Assembly (NCBI GenBank): GCA_902630355.1 | Contig: CACOUL010000017.1 | Span: 1-49,117 of the forward strand | Source of the DNA: Planctomycetaceae bacterium | GTDB taxonomy: Bacteria > Planctomycetota > Planctomycetia > Pirellulales > UBA7805 | Length of the DNA stretch: 49,117 nt | Direction: 5' to 3' | In this document: positions 17,801 to 26,373 of the stretch, piece by piece | How the letters are laid out: each line of letters starts with the position of its first letter | How positions within the stretch are numbered: the stretch's first letter is position 1 | Made by a program: the position numbers and the translations under genes | Notes under the pieces: model-generated | What the model saw: only the letters and a program-made list of their open reading frames with translations | Told to the model about the DNA's origin: nothing | Database searches by the model: none

Positions 17801-18937
17801 ATGAGTACGACGGAAAAACGATGCTATTACGAAATTCTCAATGTCGAACGCACGGCGTCGACAGATGAGATATCGGTTGCGTATCGCCAACTCGCAATCC
17901 AATTTCACCCTGATAAAAATCCAGGAAACGATAAAGCGATAGCGCAATTCAAAGAGGCCGCCGAAGCCTTTGAAGTTCTGAGCGATGGCGATAAGCGATC
18001 GCGATACGATCGTTATGGCCATGCCGGTCTTGAGGGGGGCGGCCACCAATTCCATGATTTGGGAGATATTTTCGAGGCCTTCGGCGATATATTTGGCGGG
18101 GGTATTTTCGGTGGTTCGCGACGGGGGGCACGTACCCGCCGCGGTGGCGATATTGAATGCAGTACCACCGTCAATCTATTCGAAGCGGCCAAGGGAATCG
18201 AGAAAAAAATCTCCTTTACACGCAGAAGAAGTTGCGACGATTGTCGGGGTAACGGGTCGGCAAACGGGACATCTCTCGACACGTGCGATTATTGTGGCGG
18301 TCAAGGCCGAGTAATCCAGTCGAGCGGTATTTTGCGAATGCAAACAACCTGCCCATCGTGTCACGGTGCAGGTTCGACGATTCGCGACCGGTGCACGAGT
18401 TGTCGCGGTGAAGGATACTTACAAGATACCGTGGAGTGTGATGTCGCCATCCCCGCGGGAATCGACGATCAAATGCGCATTCGACTCGGTGGACAAGGCC
18501 ATCCGAGTTCACATGGGGGTCCGGCAGGCGACCTCTACTGCTTAATCCACGTCGAGGAGCACCCGCTTTTTAACAGACAAGGAAACCACCTCATCTGTCG
18601 AGTTCCGATCACTTATTCCCAGGCGGCACTCGGAGGGACTGTGGATATTCCGACGCTTGATGGACCCGAGGCGATCGAGATCAATGCGGGTACCCAGGCA
18701 GGCGAGGTGATCACGCTTTCCCGACGAGGGATGGCCGACCCGCGGGGCCGCAGGCCGGGTGATTTACACGTTCAGCTTGATATTGATGTGCCCACAAAGC
18801 TATCGGAGGAGCAGGAGTCACTGATTCGAGAACTGGCGAAACTGGAGGATTCCAATGTGACACCTCACCGAGAAAGTTTTTTGGAAAAACTGAAAGGCTA
18901 CTTTGTGAATCCGTCGCACGAAAATCATCAACAATAG
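17801..18937 (+). CDS. dnaJ: Chaperone DnaJ (Hsp40)
   Basis: A 378-aa co-chaperone that delivers clients to DnaK and stimulates its ATPase. The J domain (about 7-73) has the essential HPD at 36-38. A Gly/Phe-rich linker follows ([11 protein letters not shown]). The zinc-binding region holds four CxxC repeats: [24 protein letters not shown] and CTSCRGEG. The C-terminal substrate-binding domain includes [21 protein letters not shown]. This makes it a full type I DnaJ. A perfect -10 hexamer lies 6 nt upstream and no Shine-Dalgarno sequence is seen. grpE follows after 49 nt, but dnaK is not in the window. Confidence 0.95.
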   Translation: MSTTEKRCYYEILNVERTASTDEISVAYRQLAIQFHPDKNPGNDKAIAQFKEAAEAFEVLSDGDKRSRYDRYGHAGLEGGGHQFHDLGDIFEAFGDIFGGGIFGGSRRGARTRRGGDIECSTTVNLFEAAKGIEKKISFTRRRSCDDCRGNGSANGTSLDTCDYCGGQGRVIQSSGILRMQTTCPSCHGAGSTIRDRCTSCRGEGYLQDTVECDVAIPAGIDDQMRIRLGGQGHPSSHGGPAGDLYCLIHVEEHPLFNRQGNHLICRVPITYSQAALGGTVDIPTLDGPEAIEINAGTQAGEVITLSRRGMADPRGRRPGDLHVQLDIDVPTKLSEEQESLIRELAKLEDSNVTPHRESFLEKLKGYFVNPSHENHQQ

Positions 18938-18986
18938 GTCGACAAGAAAGCAATCGTTCTACACTAGCGATCGGGGATTTTTTACA

Positions 18987-19553
18987 GTGAATGATAATCC
19001 TGAAAATAAGATAGAACAGGATGAAAATCCCGTAGAAGAATCTCTGTCGCCCGAGGCGGAGATGGCACTTGATCCAGAGGCTACACTCACGCTCTCGGAG
19101 GCTGAGCGTCGTCAACTGGAGCTTCTCGACGCCAACAATCGTGCCATGCGGGCACAGGCGGATCTGGAGAATTATCGCAAGCGGGTGCAGCGTGAACGTC
19201 AACAGGACAGTCGCTATGCCCTTATGCCTTTTCTCCGGGACCTTTTGCCTGTGGTGGACAACATTCAGCGGGCAATAAAAGCCGCGGAAGAAAACCAAGA
19301 AGCAGCATCGCTACTTGAAGGATTTAAGCTTGTGGAACAACAGTTACAATCCGCGCTCCTCCAGCACGGTTGCGAGCCCATTCTAGCAGTCGGTGAGACA
19401 TTTGACCCTAATTTGCACGAAGCCGTTTCTCAAACTACTAGTGATGAATACGACGCAGGTAAGATTGTGATGGAGACTGCCGTCGGATATCAACTACACG
19501 ACCGAGTGGTTCGTCCGAGTCAAGTGATTGTTTCCACGGGCTCAAAGGAATAA
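18987..19553 (+). CDS. grpE: Nucleotide exchange factor GrpE
   Basis: A 188-aa protein that releases ADP from DnaK and also acts as a thermosensor in the family. It begins at GTG with an acidic, disordered N-terminus. A long coiled coil (about 37-90, including LLDANNRAMRAQADLENYRKRVQRE) follows, then the four-helix region FLRDLLPVVDNIQRAI and the C-terminal beta domain with FDPNLHEAV and RVVRPSQVIVS. It sits between dnaJ and a zinc ribbon gene, in a chaperone neighbourhood on the same strand. Confidence 0.95.
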   Translation: MNDNPENKIEQDENPVEESLSPEAEMALDPEATLTLSEAERRQLELLDANNRAMRAQADLENYRKRVQRERQQDSRYALMPFLRDLLPVVDNIQRAIKAAEENQEAASLLEGFKLVEQQLQSALLQHGCEPILAVGETFDPNLHEAVSQTTSDEYDAGKIVMETAVGYQLHDRVVRPSQVIVSTGSKE

Positions 19554-19573
19554 GCCAGCGAAAGATTTCTCCT

Positions 19574-19885
19574 ATGCCAACCTACGATTATCAATGCGAC
19601 GCGTGCGGCCATGCATTCGAGTTATTTCAAGGAATAAACGAAAGCGTCAAAAAGAAATGCCCCGAGTGTAAAAAACTTAAATTGCGGCGGCTCTTCGGTA
19701 CCGGGGCCGCTATTGTCTTCAAGGGATCGGGGTTTTATGAGACTGATTACCGAAGCGAATCGTATAAAAAAGGTGCCGCTGCAGCGAAGAAAGCCAAAGA
19801 TAAAAAACCAGATTCAGATAAAAAATCTTCGGCCAAAGCGGATAAAAAAAAGGGGGATTCATCGGGAGGAAAAGCGGCGAGCTAG
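19574..19885 (+). CDS. FmdB-family zinc ribbon protein
   Basis: A 103-aa protein whose first ~45 residues form the FmdB/CxxC_CxxC_SSSS regulatory zinc ribbon: YDYQCDACGHAFE with C8/C11, then CPECKK. GSGFYETDYR follows, typical of this family. The last ~40 residues are a Lys/Ala/Ser-rich basic tail, likely disordered and able to bind nucleic acid. FmdB was first described as a putative regulator, but function is unknown for most members. It begins 20 nt after grpE and is probably co-transcribed with it. Confidence 0.85.
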   Translation: MPTYDYQCDACGHAFELFQGINESVKKKCPECKKLKLRRLFGTGAAIVFKGSGFYETDYRSESYKKGAAAAKKAKDKKPDSDKKSSAKADKKKGDSSGGKAAS

Positions 19886-19966
19886 CAGAAGCCCCCATAC
19901 GGCGAGGATGCGTTGTGAAAAAGTCTGTCCCCTCAATCTTGTAGGGCATAAAAGAGGAAATGGGCG

Positions 19967-20143
19967 ATGTCGAGTGTTGTGTGTCCGATCTGTAGCAGCT
20001 CATTCGAAGCAAATCTTTCGGTTTCAATGCCCTTCTGCAGCGAACGCTGTCGTCAAATCGACCTAGGAAGATGGTTTGAAGAAGACTATAGCCTTCCGCT
20101 TGAGGACCGTTTGGATGGTGGTGAAGAGCAGGAAATACAGTAG
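19967..20143 (+). CDS. yacG: YacG-type zinc protein, DNA gyrase inhibitor family
   Basis: A 58-aa gene shown by its translation. The Cys4 zinc site is C6/C9 (CPIC) and C24/C28 (FCSERC), followed by the family hallmark RQIDLGRWFEEDYSLP and an acidic C-terminus. In Escherichia coli YacG binds GyrB and inhibits gyrase. An AGAGG element about 9 nt before the ATG supports the start. It lies 81 nt after the FmdB-type gene on the same strand and ends the chaperone cluster. Confidence 0.88.
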   Translation: MSSVVCPICSSSFEANLSVSMPFCSERCRQIDLGRWFEEDYSLPLEDRLDGGEEQEIQ

Positions 20144-20174
20144 TTTTAAGGCAGACTCACCGAGAGTTTTCTGC

Positions 20175-20204
20175 TTGCATCGCAGCGGTTGGTTGAGTCA
20201 TAAT
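20175..20204 (+). promoter_or_regulatory. Promoter candidate for the polytopic membrane protein
   Basis: TTGCAT (20175-20180) and CATAAT (20199-20204) are separated by 18 nt and match four and five of six consensus positions. The start would be near 20211, which suits translation from the internal ATG at 20292. Confidence 0.42.
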
Positions 20205-20291
20205 TGGCACTGAGTCATGAGGGTCATCTGGCCGCAGGCTCGGAAAACTGACTTTAAATATTCACTTCGCAGCAGGGAAGGTGATCCGAAG

Positions 20292-21545
20292 ATGGCAGAA
20301 CATTCGGAGGCGCGGCCGATACGAGATTGGCAAGAGACTTTTCCTTGGCTTATTCTTTTTAGGGCCGTGCGACCCGCGATAGGTTTTCGCCTGCTGCTTG
20401 TAGCTGCAATCGGTCTCGTGGGGATGGTTGCCGGGTGGCGATTGTGCTGGAATCTAGTTGCCTATACGCCAAGCGAAACCGGGGTCGCGGTCCTTGCCGA
20501 TCCGGTATTGATTGAATTAGGCGCGCGTCATCAAGGCACAGTACCTCCCTGGCCATGGGAAGCGTCTTACCGCGACTATGGTGACCAGGGCGTCCTCGCC
20601 CCACTAAGCAATTTACCCTACATTGGTCCGATTCTTGGAACTGCGGTAGGGACCGCAACCGAATTGACACTCCCTTTTCAGATGCTCTTTCGTCAGGATC
20701 TCACCTATCGAGGTTTTGCGTACGCACTGGTCTGTTGCGGATGGGCATTGGTAATTTGGGGCTATTTTGGCGGCGTGATTGCGCGGATTGTCGCAGTGAA
20801 ACTGACCCAGGATGAGACCATCAGTTTGAAGGCCGCCGGTGGCTTTGCCCGCAAACGTTGCTGTTCATACATGGCTGCTCCGCTGCTTCCTCTTTTGGGT
20901 GTGTTCGGCTTAGGTATCCCCATTGCAGGACTCGGCCTCATTTCCCACTTCGATGTGGGTATTTTTCTCACAGGTTTGCTCTGGCCTCTGGTTCTCTGCG
21001 TTGGATTTTTGATGGCGATTCTTTTATTGGGCCTGATTTTCGGTTGGCCCTTGATGTTCTCCACGATCAGTACCGAAGGAACCGACGCCTTTGATGCAAT
21101 CAGTCGCAGTTATGCCTATGTATTTCAACGCCCGTTCCACTACCTCTTCTACACATTGGTGTTGACCGTCATTGGTGGGTTGGGTTGGGTACTGCTTCAT
21201 GGAATGATCGACCTGTTAGTTTATTCAACGCATTGGTCACTCGCTTGGGGGTTATCGCCAGAGAGGACCATTGAGCTGTTTTATGGTGACTTACAAGAAG
21301 GGTTTGCGGGATGGGGCTGTAGCCTGATTCGATTTTGGCAAGGTTTTTTGCGGACCCTAACCACTGCATTTGCCGTGGGATTTATTTTCAGTGGCATGAC
21401 GGCAGTCTATTTGTTACTCAGGCGGCATGTCGATGGTGTCGAGCTTGATGAGGTTCAACTCGATCAAGAGGCAGAATACGATTTGCCGTCGCTATCGGAG
21501 GGGAGTATCGAGGCTGACGGCGCCGAATCCGAGCAGAATACTTGA
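20292..21545 (+). CDS. Polytopic membrane protein of unknown function
   Basis: I do not recognise a family. The protein (417 aa from this ATG; an in-frame ATG at 20217 would add 25 residues) has about six hydrophobic segments. Examples are GFRLLLVAAIGLVGMVAGW, a Val/Trp-rich helix near WALVIWGYFGGVIARIVAV, paired helices around GLLWPLVLCVGFLMAILLL, and a last one near AFAVGFIFSGMTAVYLLLR. A long extracytoplasmic or cytoplasmic loop follows the first helix, and the C-terminus is a ~45-residue acidic tail. I chose the later start because the first 25 residues look non-conserved and the predicted transcript begins near 20211. It precedes a tRNA gene and has no partner on the same strand. Confidence 0.7.
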   Translation: MAEHSEARPIRDWQETFPWLILFRAVRPAIGFRLLLVAAIGLVGMVAGWRLCWNLVAYTPSETGVAVLADPVLIELGARHQGTVPPWPWEASYRDYGDQGVLAPLSNLPYIGPILGTAVGTATELTLPFQMLFRQDLTYRGFAYALVCCGWALVIWGYFGGVIARIVAVKLTQDETISLKAAGGFARKRCCSYMAAPLLPLLGVFGLGIPIAGLGLISHFDVGIFLTGLLWPLVLCVGFLMAILLLGLIFGWPLMFSTISTEGTDAFDAISRSYAYVFQRPFHYLFYTLVLTVIGGLGWVLLHGMIDLLVYSTHWSLAWGLSPERTIELFYGDLQEGFAGWGCSLIRFWQGFLRTLTTAFAVGFIFSGMTAVYLLLRRHVDGVELDEVQLDQEAEYDLPSLSEGSIEADGAESEQNT

Positions 21546-21573
21546 GAATCACCTTGCGATTACATCCAGCCCG

Positions 21574-21601
21574 TTGCCACCTGTCGGTGGAGCCCTAAAA
21601 T
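21574..21601 (+). promoter_or_regulatory. Promoter of tRNA-Pro
   Basis: TTGCCA (21574-21579), a 16-nt spacer and TAAAAT (21596-21601) lie 22 nt before the mature tRNA 5' end. Both hexamers match at least five of six consensus positions. Confidence 0.68.
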
Positions 21602-21622
21602 AGATCCTTTCACTAAGCAAAA

Positions 21623-21697
21623 CGGGCTGTAGCTCAGCTTGGCTAGAGCGCTGCGTTCGGGACGCAGAGGTCGTAGGTTCAAATCCTATCAGCCCGA
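21623..21697 (+). tRNA. tRNA-Pro (anticodon CGG)
   Basis: A 75-nt cloverleaf. The acceptor stem CGGGCTG pairs with CAGCCCG plus discriminator A. The D arm is GCTC...GAGC, the anticodon stem CTGCG/CGCAG with loop TTCGGGA gives CGG, and the T arm is GTAGG-TTCAAAT-CCTAT. C1-G72 is typical of bacterial tRNA-Pro. The 3' CCA is not encoded (the next bases are CTC), so it must be added by the CCA enzyme. Confidence 0.95.
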
Positions 21698-21743
21698 CTC
21701 TCAAGTCGGTCGCCGTGATGGTGTGCCGCCCGGGAAGAAAGCG

Positions 21744-22919
21744 TTATCGACGATTGCGATCGATTGCTGCTTGCATCATTTCCTCGAGCTTATCACACGC
21801 ACTTCTCCATGTGAGGTGCGTCACCTGTTCGGACCAAACGTGTGATGGAAGGCGTTTGTTTAGGGCCAACGAGAGACAGCGGCCGATACGACGAGGATCG
21901 CCAATAGGTGCCAAAAATTCTGGTAAATGTTTTAGCAGTTCTGCCGATCCATGAGTTTTTGTGGCAACGACCGGTAGCCCCGACGCCAGCGCCTCGAGAA
22001 CCACATTCGGGCGGCCCTCACGCGAACTCGTGATGAGCAAAACATCGGCAGCGCGATACCACAGGGCAAGTCGCTCTTGTTCGATTTCATTTAAAATGAA
22101 CACTCGATCGCGCAACGGGCTCTGAGAAATTTTATTTCTCAATTTATTTTCCATTCGCCCATGGCCAATAAATACAAGTTGCGCATCACGAGCTGTTCCT
22201 TCGAGGAAGGATTCGAGCGCCAGTAAGGGCCGCTTTCTTCCAATGAGATGTCCCACAACCAGCACGATCGGTCTATCCGATGAGATACCCAGTGTTTTGC
22301 GGGCCAGAGTCTGATCCCCTGGATGGAAAATGGACATATCCACACCGTTTGGTGTGAGCATGCCCCGATTCGGAATATTCCCTAGTTCGTCAAGCCGATC
22401 GACAAGATTCTGTGAAACACCACACCAGTTGCCCGAAGAAGTCAGACATTCCTGGAGTTCTTTTCGCAGAAACGGGTAACGCGGAATCTGCGTGACATCG
22501 CTACCCCTGCCATGAACGACCACCGGGATATCCTCGCAAAGAAACTGGATCGTTTTCGCCGCAGGCCAGGCATAATCACAAACAACAATATCGGGGCGTG
22601 GATTGAGTTTATGTATAAACCTGGCGGCAACCTTTCCAAATCGCTGTGCATTCGTTACCGGTTTACGGGGGAGATGAAAATAAGAGGGCCGATAGACGGT
22701 AAAGTCGTTGCGATCTTCTTTTCGCGGCGCACGACTTTCCATCACTCGCTCCCTCCCCAAAAGCAGGTCAAATGGGGCGGGAGGTGTTCGCGGTAGCGGT
22801 TGGATGATTTTTATATCATGATCGCGCTTCGCCATCGCATGCCAGCGATGCTTCACAAAGATCCCGTGGTAGGGTCTCGCGGGGGTCGGAAACAGCGAAG
22901 TGAGAACGGCAGTGTGCAT
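21744..22919 (-). CDS. GT4-family glycosyltransferase
   Basis: A 391-aa retaining GT-B glycosyltransferase, probably acting on a cell-surface glycan or exopolysaccharide. The opening AVLTSLFPTPARPYHGIFV is typical of the family and sets the start at 22919. The longer frame begins at 23000 with 27 residues of unlikely sequence. The C-terminal half has a donor-binding region with VLVVGHLIGRKRPLLALESF and the E-x7-E motif in SSREGRPNVVLEALASGLPVVAT. There are no transmembrane segments. No neighbouring polysaccharide genes are present, so acceptor and sugar are unknown. Confidence 0.88.
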   Translation of the reverse strand: MHTAVLTSLFPTPARPYHGIFVKHRWHAMAKRDHDIKIIQPLPRTPPAPFDLLLGRERVMESRAPRKEDRNDFTVYRPSYFHLPRKPVTNAQRFGKVAARFIHKLNPRPDIVVCDYAWPAAKTIQFLCEDIPVVVHGRGSDVTQIPRYPFLRKELQECLTSSGNWCGVSQNLVDRLDELGNIPNRGMLTPNGVDMSIFHPGDQTLARKTLGISSDRPIVLVVGHLIGRKRPLLALESFLEGTARDAQLVFIGHGRMENKLRNKISQSPLRDRVFILNEIEQERLALWYRAADVLLITSSREGRPNVVLEALASGLPVVATKTHGSAELLKHLPEFLAPIGDPRRIGRCLSLALNKRLPSHVWSEQVTHLTWRSACDKLEEMMQAAIDRNRR

Positions 22920-23153
22920 GGCACAGCTTTCGCAGCGCGGAACAACGAATGTTCGATGGATTAGCAAGCCCCATCCAAAAGCAATAAACGGTACCCCCAT
23001 ATTCTAAGTAGATCGATGGCGCGAGGATACGAGGAACCAGCTAAAAATTGAGAAATTCAATGCAAAATCAGCCATTGTATACGTCACCTAAGGGTTTAGG
23101 GCGATGCCGATGTCAGACGTGATACCCTTGCATGGTGAACTGCCACAGGTCCA

Positions 23154-25097
23154 TCAAGCGAGTTCGGCTCGTGACGAGAATGCCTCGAGGGCCTCTGGGT
23201 TGGACAATGCATCTAGATTGTCGACCGGTTGTCCGTGGATTGTGTTGCGTACGGCCAACTCCGCCGTTTTCCCGCTGCGCGTTTTTGGAATGTCAGCCAC
23301 TGCGAGAATAACCGCCGGAACATGGCGGGGGCTGGCATCGCTTCGCAGCTTCTGGCAAATGTTTTGCCGAAGGGCCTCATCGAGTTTGGCTCCCTGACCA
23401 AGTTGCACGAAAAGTACAACCCTCGTATTGCCTTTCCAATCTTGTCCGACCGCCACACAGTCGACCACCTGTGGAATTTGCATTACTTGTGCATAGATTT
23501 CAGCCGTACCTATCCGGACTCCCCCAGGATTTAAAATCGCATCACTGCGCCCATAAATTACCATCCCTCCCTCATCAGTAAGTAAAGCAAAATCTCCATG
23601 GCACCATACGCTCGGGTAGCGTGCAAAGTAAGCGTCTTTATATCGACGACTCTCATCATCGCGCCAAAAACCGATCGGCATCGAAGGGAATGGCTTGGTG
23701 CACACCAATTCCCCCTTCTCCTCGCGGATCGGCTTTCCTGCCGAGTCATAAATATCGCACGCCATTCCGAGGCCGCGGCACTGTAATTCGCCACGCCGGA
23801 CCGGAAGGTTCGGGTTGCCCAGCGAGAAGCAAGAAATAATATCGGTGCCACCGGAAATAGAAGAAAGGCAAAGGTCGGATTTAATATTTTTATAAACATA
23901 CTCAAAGCTCTTGGCCGAAAGCGGTGAGCCGGTGGAAAGCACAGTACGTACCGCGTTTAGCGGATATTTTTCCTTTGGCACGACACCTGCTTTCTCGATT
24001 GCTGCCAAGTAGCTGGCACTCGTACCGAAAATGTGGATCTCCTCCTCATCGGCCATACGAAACAACACATCCACATCGGGCTTGGTTGGCGATCCGTCGT
24101 AGAGAACGATTGCCGCCTGACTCGCCAACCCACTAACCAGCCAGTTCCACATCATCCAGCCACAAGTGGTGAAATAAAAAAGTTTATTTCCTGCTCGTAA
24201 ATCGGTGTGCAGCTGATGTTCTTTTAAATGCTGTAAAAGTGTACCCCCCGCGCTATGCACAATGCATTTTGGCCTACCTGTGGTACCGGATGAATAAAGA
24301 ATATAGAGGGGATGATTAAAGGGCAGCGATTCGAATTCGATCGGTAGCTCACACTTCGGAATATCGTTCCAAAACACGAAGTTGGTTCCCTGCTCGCACT
24401 CAGGAGTTGCAGTGAGATAGGGAACAACCACAATCCTTCGGATCGACTCAATCCGTTCGAGCAATTGCTGAACTTTAGGCAGGAGCTGAAAAGATTTTCC
24501 ACCATAGGTATACCCGTCGGCTACCAGAAGAATCGTCGGTTCGATCTGTCCCAGTCGCTCGACCACCGCTTGCGTCCCAAAATCAGGCGAGCAAGAGGAA
24601 AACGTCGCGCCGACCGTAGCCGCAGCGAGGAGCATGACCACTGTTTCTGGAATATTGGGTGTCCATGCAGCCACACGATCGCCGGGTGCGATCCCGCACC
24701 GCCGCAGCCACTGTGCAAGGCGGGCGACCTCATCGCGTAGTGCTGCAAAGGTCATCTCTCGACGCTCACCCCTCTCATTCCGAAAGAGGATTGCCACGTC
24801 AGCATCTTTCCCGACGAGAAGATTTTCGGCAAAGTTCAATTCAGCGCCCTCAAACCATCGGGCGCCGGGCATCTTGTGGCCATCGACGAGCACCTGTTCC
24901 CAGGGGCACATCGCCCTGATTCCGCAAAAATCCCAGACTGCAGGCCAAAAATGTTCAGGATAGTCGACTGACCATTGCCACAAGGATGAATAACTGGAAA
25001 ACGATTGTCCCGTTTTGCGTTCGACTGCTTTTGTGAAAGCGGTAAGCCGTGTTGCCTCTCTTTGCGCCGCAGTCGGTTCCCAGAGAATCGGATTCAT
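23154..25097 (-). CDS. Acetoacetyl-CoA synthetase
   Basis: Activates acetoacetate to acetoacetyl-CoA using ATP. The 647-aa protein opens with the acetyl-CoA synthetase-type N-terminal region (WQWSVDYPEHFWPAVWDF) and has the adenylate-forming loop YILYSSGTTGRPKCIVHSAGG, the later motifs FYFTTCGWMMWNWL and HGDFALL, and a C-terminal lid with RSGKTAELAVR. Length and motifs match acetoacetate-CoA ligase rather than acetate ligases. Its ATG overlaps the fahA stop by one base (TGATG). As last gene of the homogentisate operon it would use the acetoacetate released by fumarylacetoacetase. Confidence 0.9.
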   Translation of the reverse strand: MNPILWEPTAAQREATRLTAFTKAVERKTGQSFSSYSSLWQWSVDYPEHFWPAVWDFCGIRAMCPWEQVLVDGHKMPGARWFEGAELNFAENLLVGKDADVAILFRNERGERREMTFAALRDEVARLAQWLRRCGIAPGDRVAAWTPNIPETVVMLLAAATVGATFSSCSPDFGTQAVVERLGQIEPTILLVADGYTYGGKSFQLLPKVQQLLERIESIRRIVVVPYLTATPECEQGTNFVFWNDIPKCELPIEFESLPFNHPLYILYSSGTTGRPKCIVHSAGGTLLQHLKEHQLHTDLRAGNKLFYFTTCGWMMWNWLVSGLASQAAIVLYDGSPTKPDVDVLFRMADEEEIHIFGTSASYLAAIEKAGVVPKEKYPLNAVRTVLSTGSPLSAKSFEYVYKNIKSDLCLSSISGGTDIISCFSLGNPNLPVRRGELQCRGLGMACDIYDSAGKPIREEKGELVCTKPFPSMPIGFWRDDESRRYKDAYFARYPSVWCHGDFALLTDEGGMVIYGRSDAILNPGGVRIGTAEIYAQVMQIPQVVDCVAVGQDWKGNTRVVLFVQLGQGAKLDEALRQNICQKLRSDASPRHVPAVILAVADIPKTRSGKTAELAVRNTIHGQPVDNLDALSNPEALEAFSSRAELA

Positions 25098-26353
25098 CAG
25101 TCTGAAATGGCCGGTAGTAATTTCGTGGTGACTTCACCAAAACCCACGCGATAACCATCGCCCTGGCAGAAGCCACTCATGGTGACGCGATCGCCGTCGT
25201 TTAAAAATACCCGTTGGTTGTTCCCCGGCAGTTGGATCGGCTCCTCTCCTTTCCAGGAAAGTTCGAGCATACACCCGCGGGAGTTTTTATCAGGACCACT
25301 GATGGTTCCCGATGCCAACAAATCACCCACTCTTACATTGCAACCGTTGACCGTGTGGTGGGCCAGTTGTTGATGAATACTCCAGTAGAGGTATTGAAAA
25401 TTAGAGTGGGAAATTTGAACCCGGTCGTTTCCATCTTCCGGAGTTAAAAAAACTTGTAGTTCGATGTCATAAGTACAGTCATTCTCCCAATGCAAATAAG
25501 GCAACACCGCTGGATCTTGTGCCGGAAGAGGCCGCCGGAAGGGTGCCAAAGCATCGCTGGTGACAACCCAGGGTGAGAGTGAGGTTGCAAAATTCTTAGC
25601 CAAGAACGGTCCGAGGGGAACATACTCCCATTTTTGTATATCACGCGCACTCCAGTCGTTCACCAGGACCATCCCAAAAATATGATCCGCTGCGCGGGCG
25701 ACGGGAATCGGTTCCCCGAGTCGCGTCTCAGCACCGACAAAAAATCCCATCTCCAACTCAAAATCGATGGCGCGGCTCGGACCATAGGTTTCGGGACCCA
25801 GTTGGCCCAGCGGTCGACGAATATTGGTGCCGCTTGGTATGAGTGAACTTGAGCGACCGTGGTAGGCAACCGGCAAATGCAGCCAATTGGGCTGTAAGGC
25901 GTTATCTGCTCCGCGAAGCATTGTGCCCACATTCGTTGCATGGAAGCGGGATGAGTAGAAATCAGTGTAATCGGATACCTCAACAGGAAGCTGCATCTCG
26001 CAATCTTCCTGATTGAGCAAAACAGCCTCCCTTAATGTTTTATCATCTTGCAGTTCCGGACATTCGGAGTTCAACAACTCCGTAACCCGCTTCCGCACTG
26101 CGGTCCAACTCGATCGCCCAAGAGCCATAAAATGATTGAGGGATGAATTTGAAAACACGGGTGTCGAGGCACCGATGTTTCCGAGGACGCTGCGTTGTTC
26201 CAATTCGGCAAGATCGAGCACGAGCGAACCGATCGCCACACCTACCCGTAAGTCACCTTGGGTAGGATGCTTAAAAATACCGTAAGGAAGATTAAAAATC
26301 GAAAAGTGCGAATCGGGCGCGACTTCCACAAAGCTTCGAAGTTCAGAGTTCAT
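25097..26353 (-). CDS. fahA: Fumarylacetoacetase
   Basis: Hydrolyses fumarylacetoacetate to fumarate and acetoacetate, the last step of the tyrosine/homogentisate pathway. The 418-aa protein has the N-terminal SH3-like domain (FNLPYGIFKHP) and the catalytic domain with metal ligands in AIDFELEMGFFVG and the signature VLVNDWSARDIQKWEYVPLGPFLAKNF. LLASGTISGPD and GRCML-like segments (RGCMLELSWKG) complete the usual fold. It is 20 nt after the 318-aa gene and overlaps the acetoacetyl-CoA synthetase start by one base. Confidence 0.95.
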   Translation of the reverse strand: MNSELRSFVEVAPDSHFSIFNLPYGIFKHPTQGDLRVGVAIGSLVLDLAELEQRSVLGNIGASTPVFSNSSLNHFMALGRSSWTAVRKRVTELLNSECPELQDDKTLREAVLLNQEDCEMQLPVEVSDYTDFYSSRFHATNVGTMLRGADNALQPNWLHLPVAYHGRSSSLIPSGTNIRRPLGQLGPETYGPSRAIDFELEMGFFVGAETRLGEPIPVARAADHIFGMVLVNDWSARDIQKWEYVPLGPFLAKNFATSLSPWVVTSDALAPFRRPLPAQDPAVLPYLHWENDCTYDIELQVFLTPEDGNDRVQISHSNFQYLYWSIHQQLAHHTVNGCNVRVGDLLASGTISGPDKNSRGCMLELSWKGEEPIQLPGNNQRVFLNDGDRVTMSGFCQGDGYRVGFGEVTTKLLPAISD

Positions 26354-26373
26354 GGATAGCGTTCCTCACAAAC

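Noticed and set aside
21694-21709. CCGACT/AGTCGG hairpin as a tRNA-Pro terminator
   Set aside because: Its left arm overlaps the tRNA acceptor end and no T run follows. It is more likely chance.
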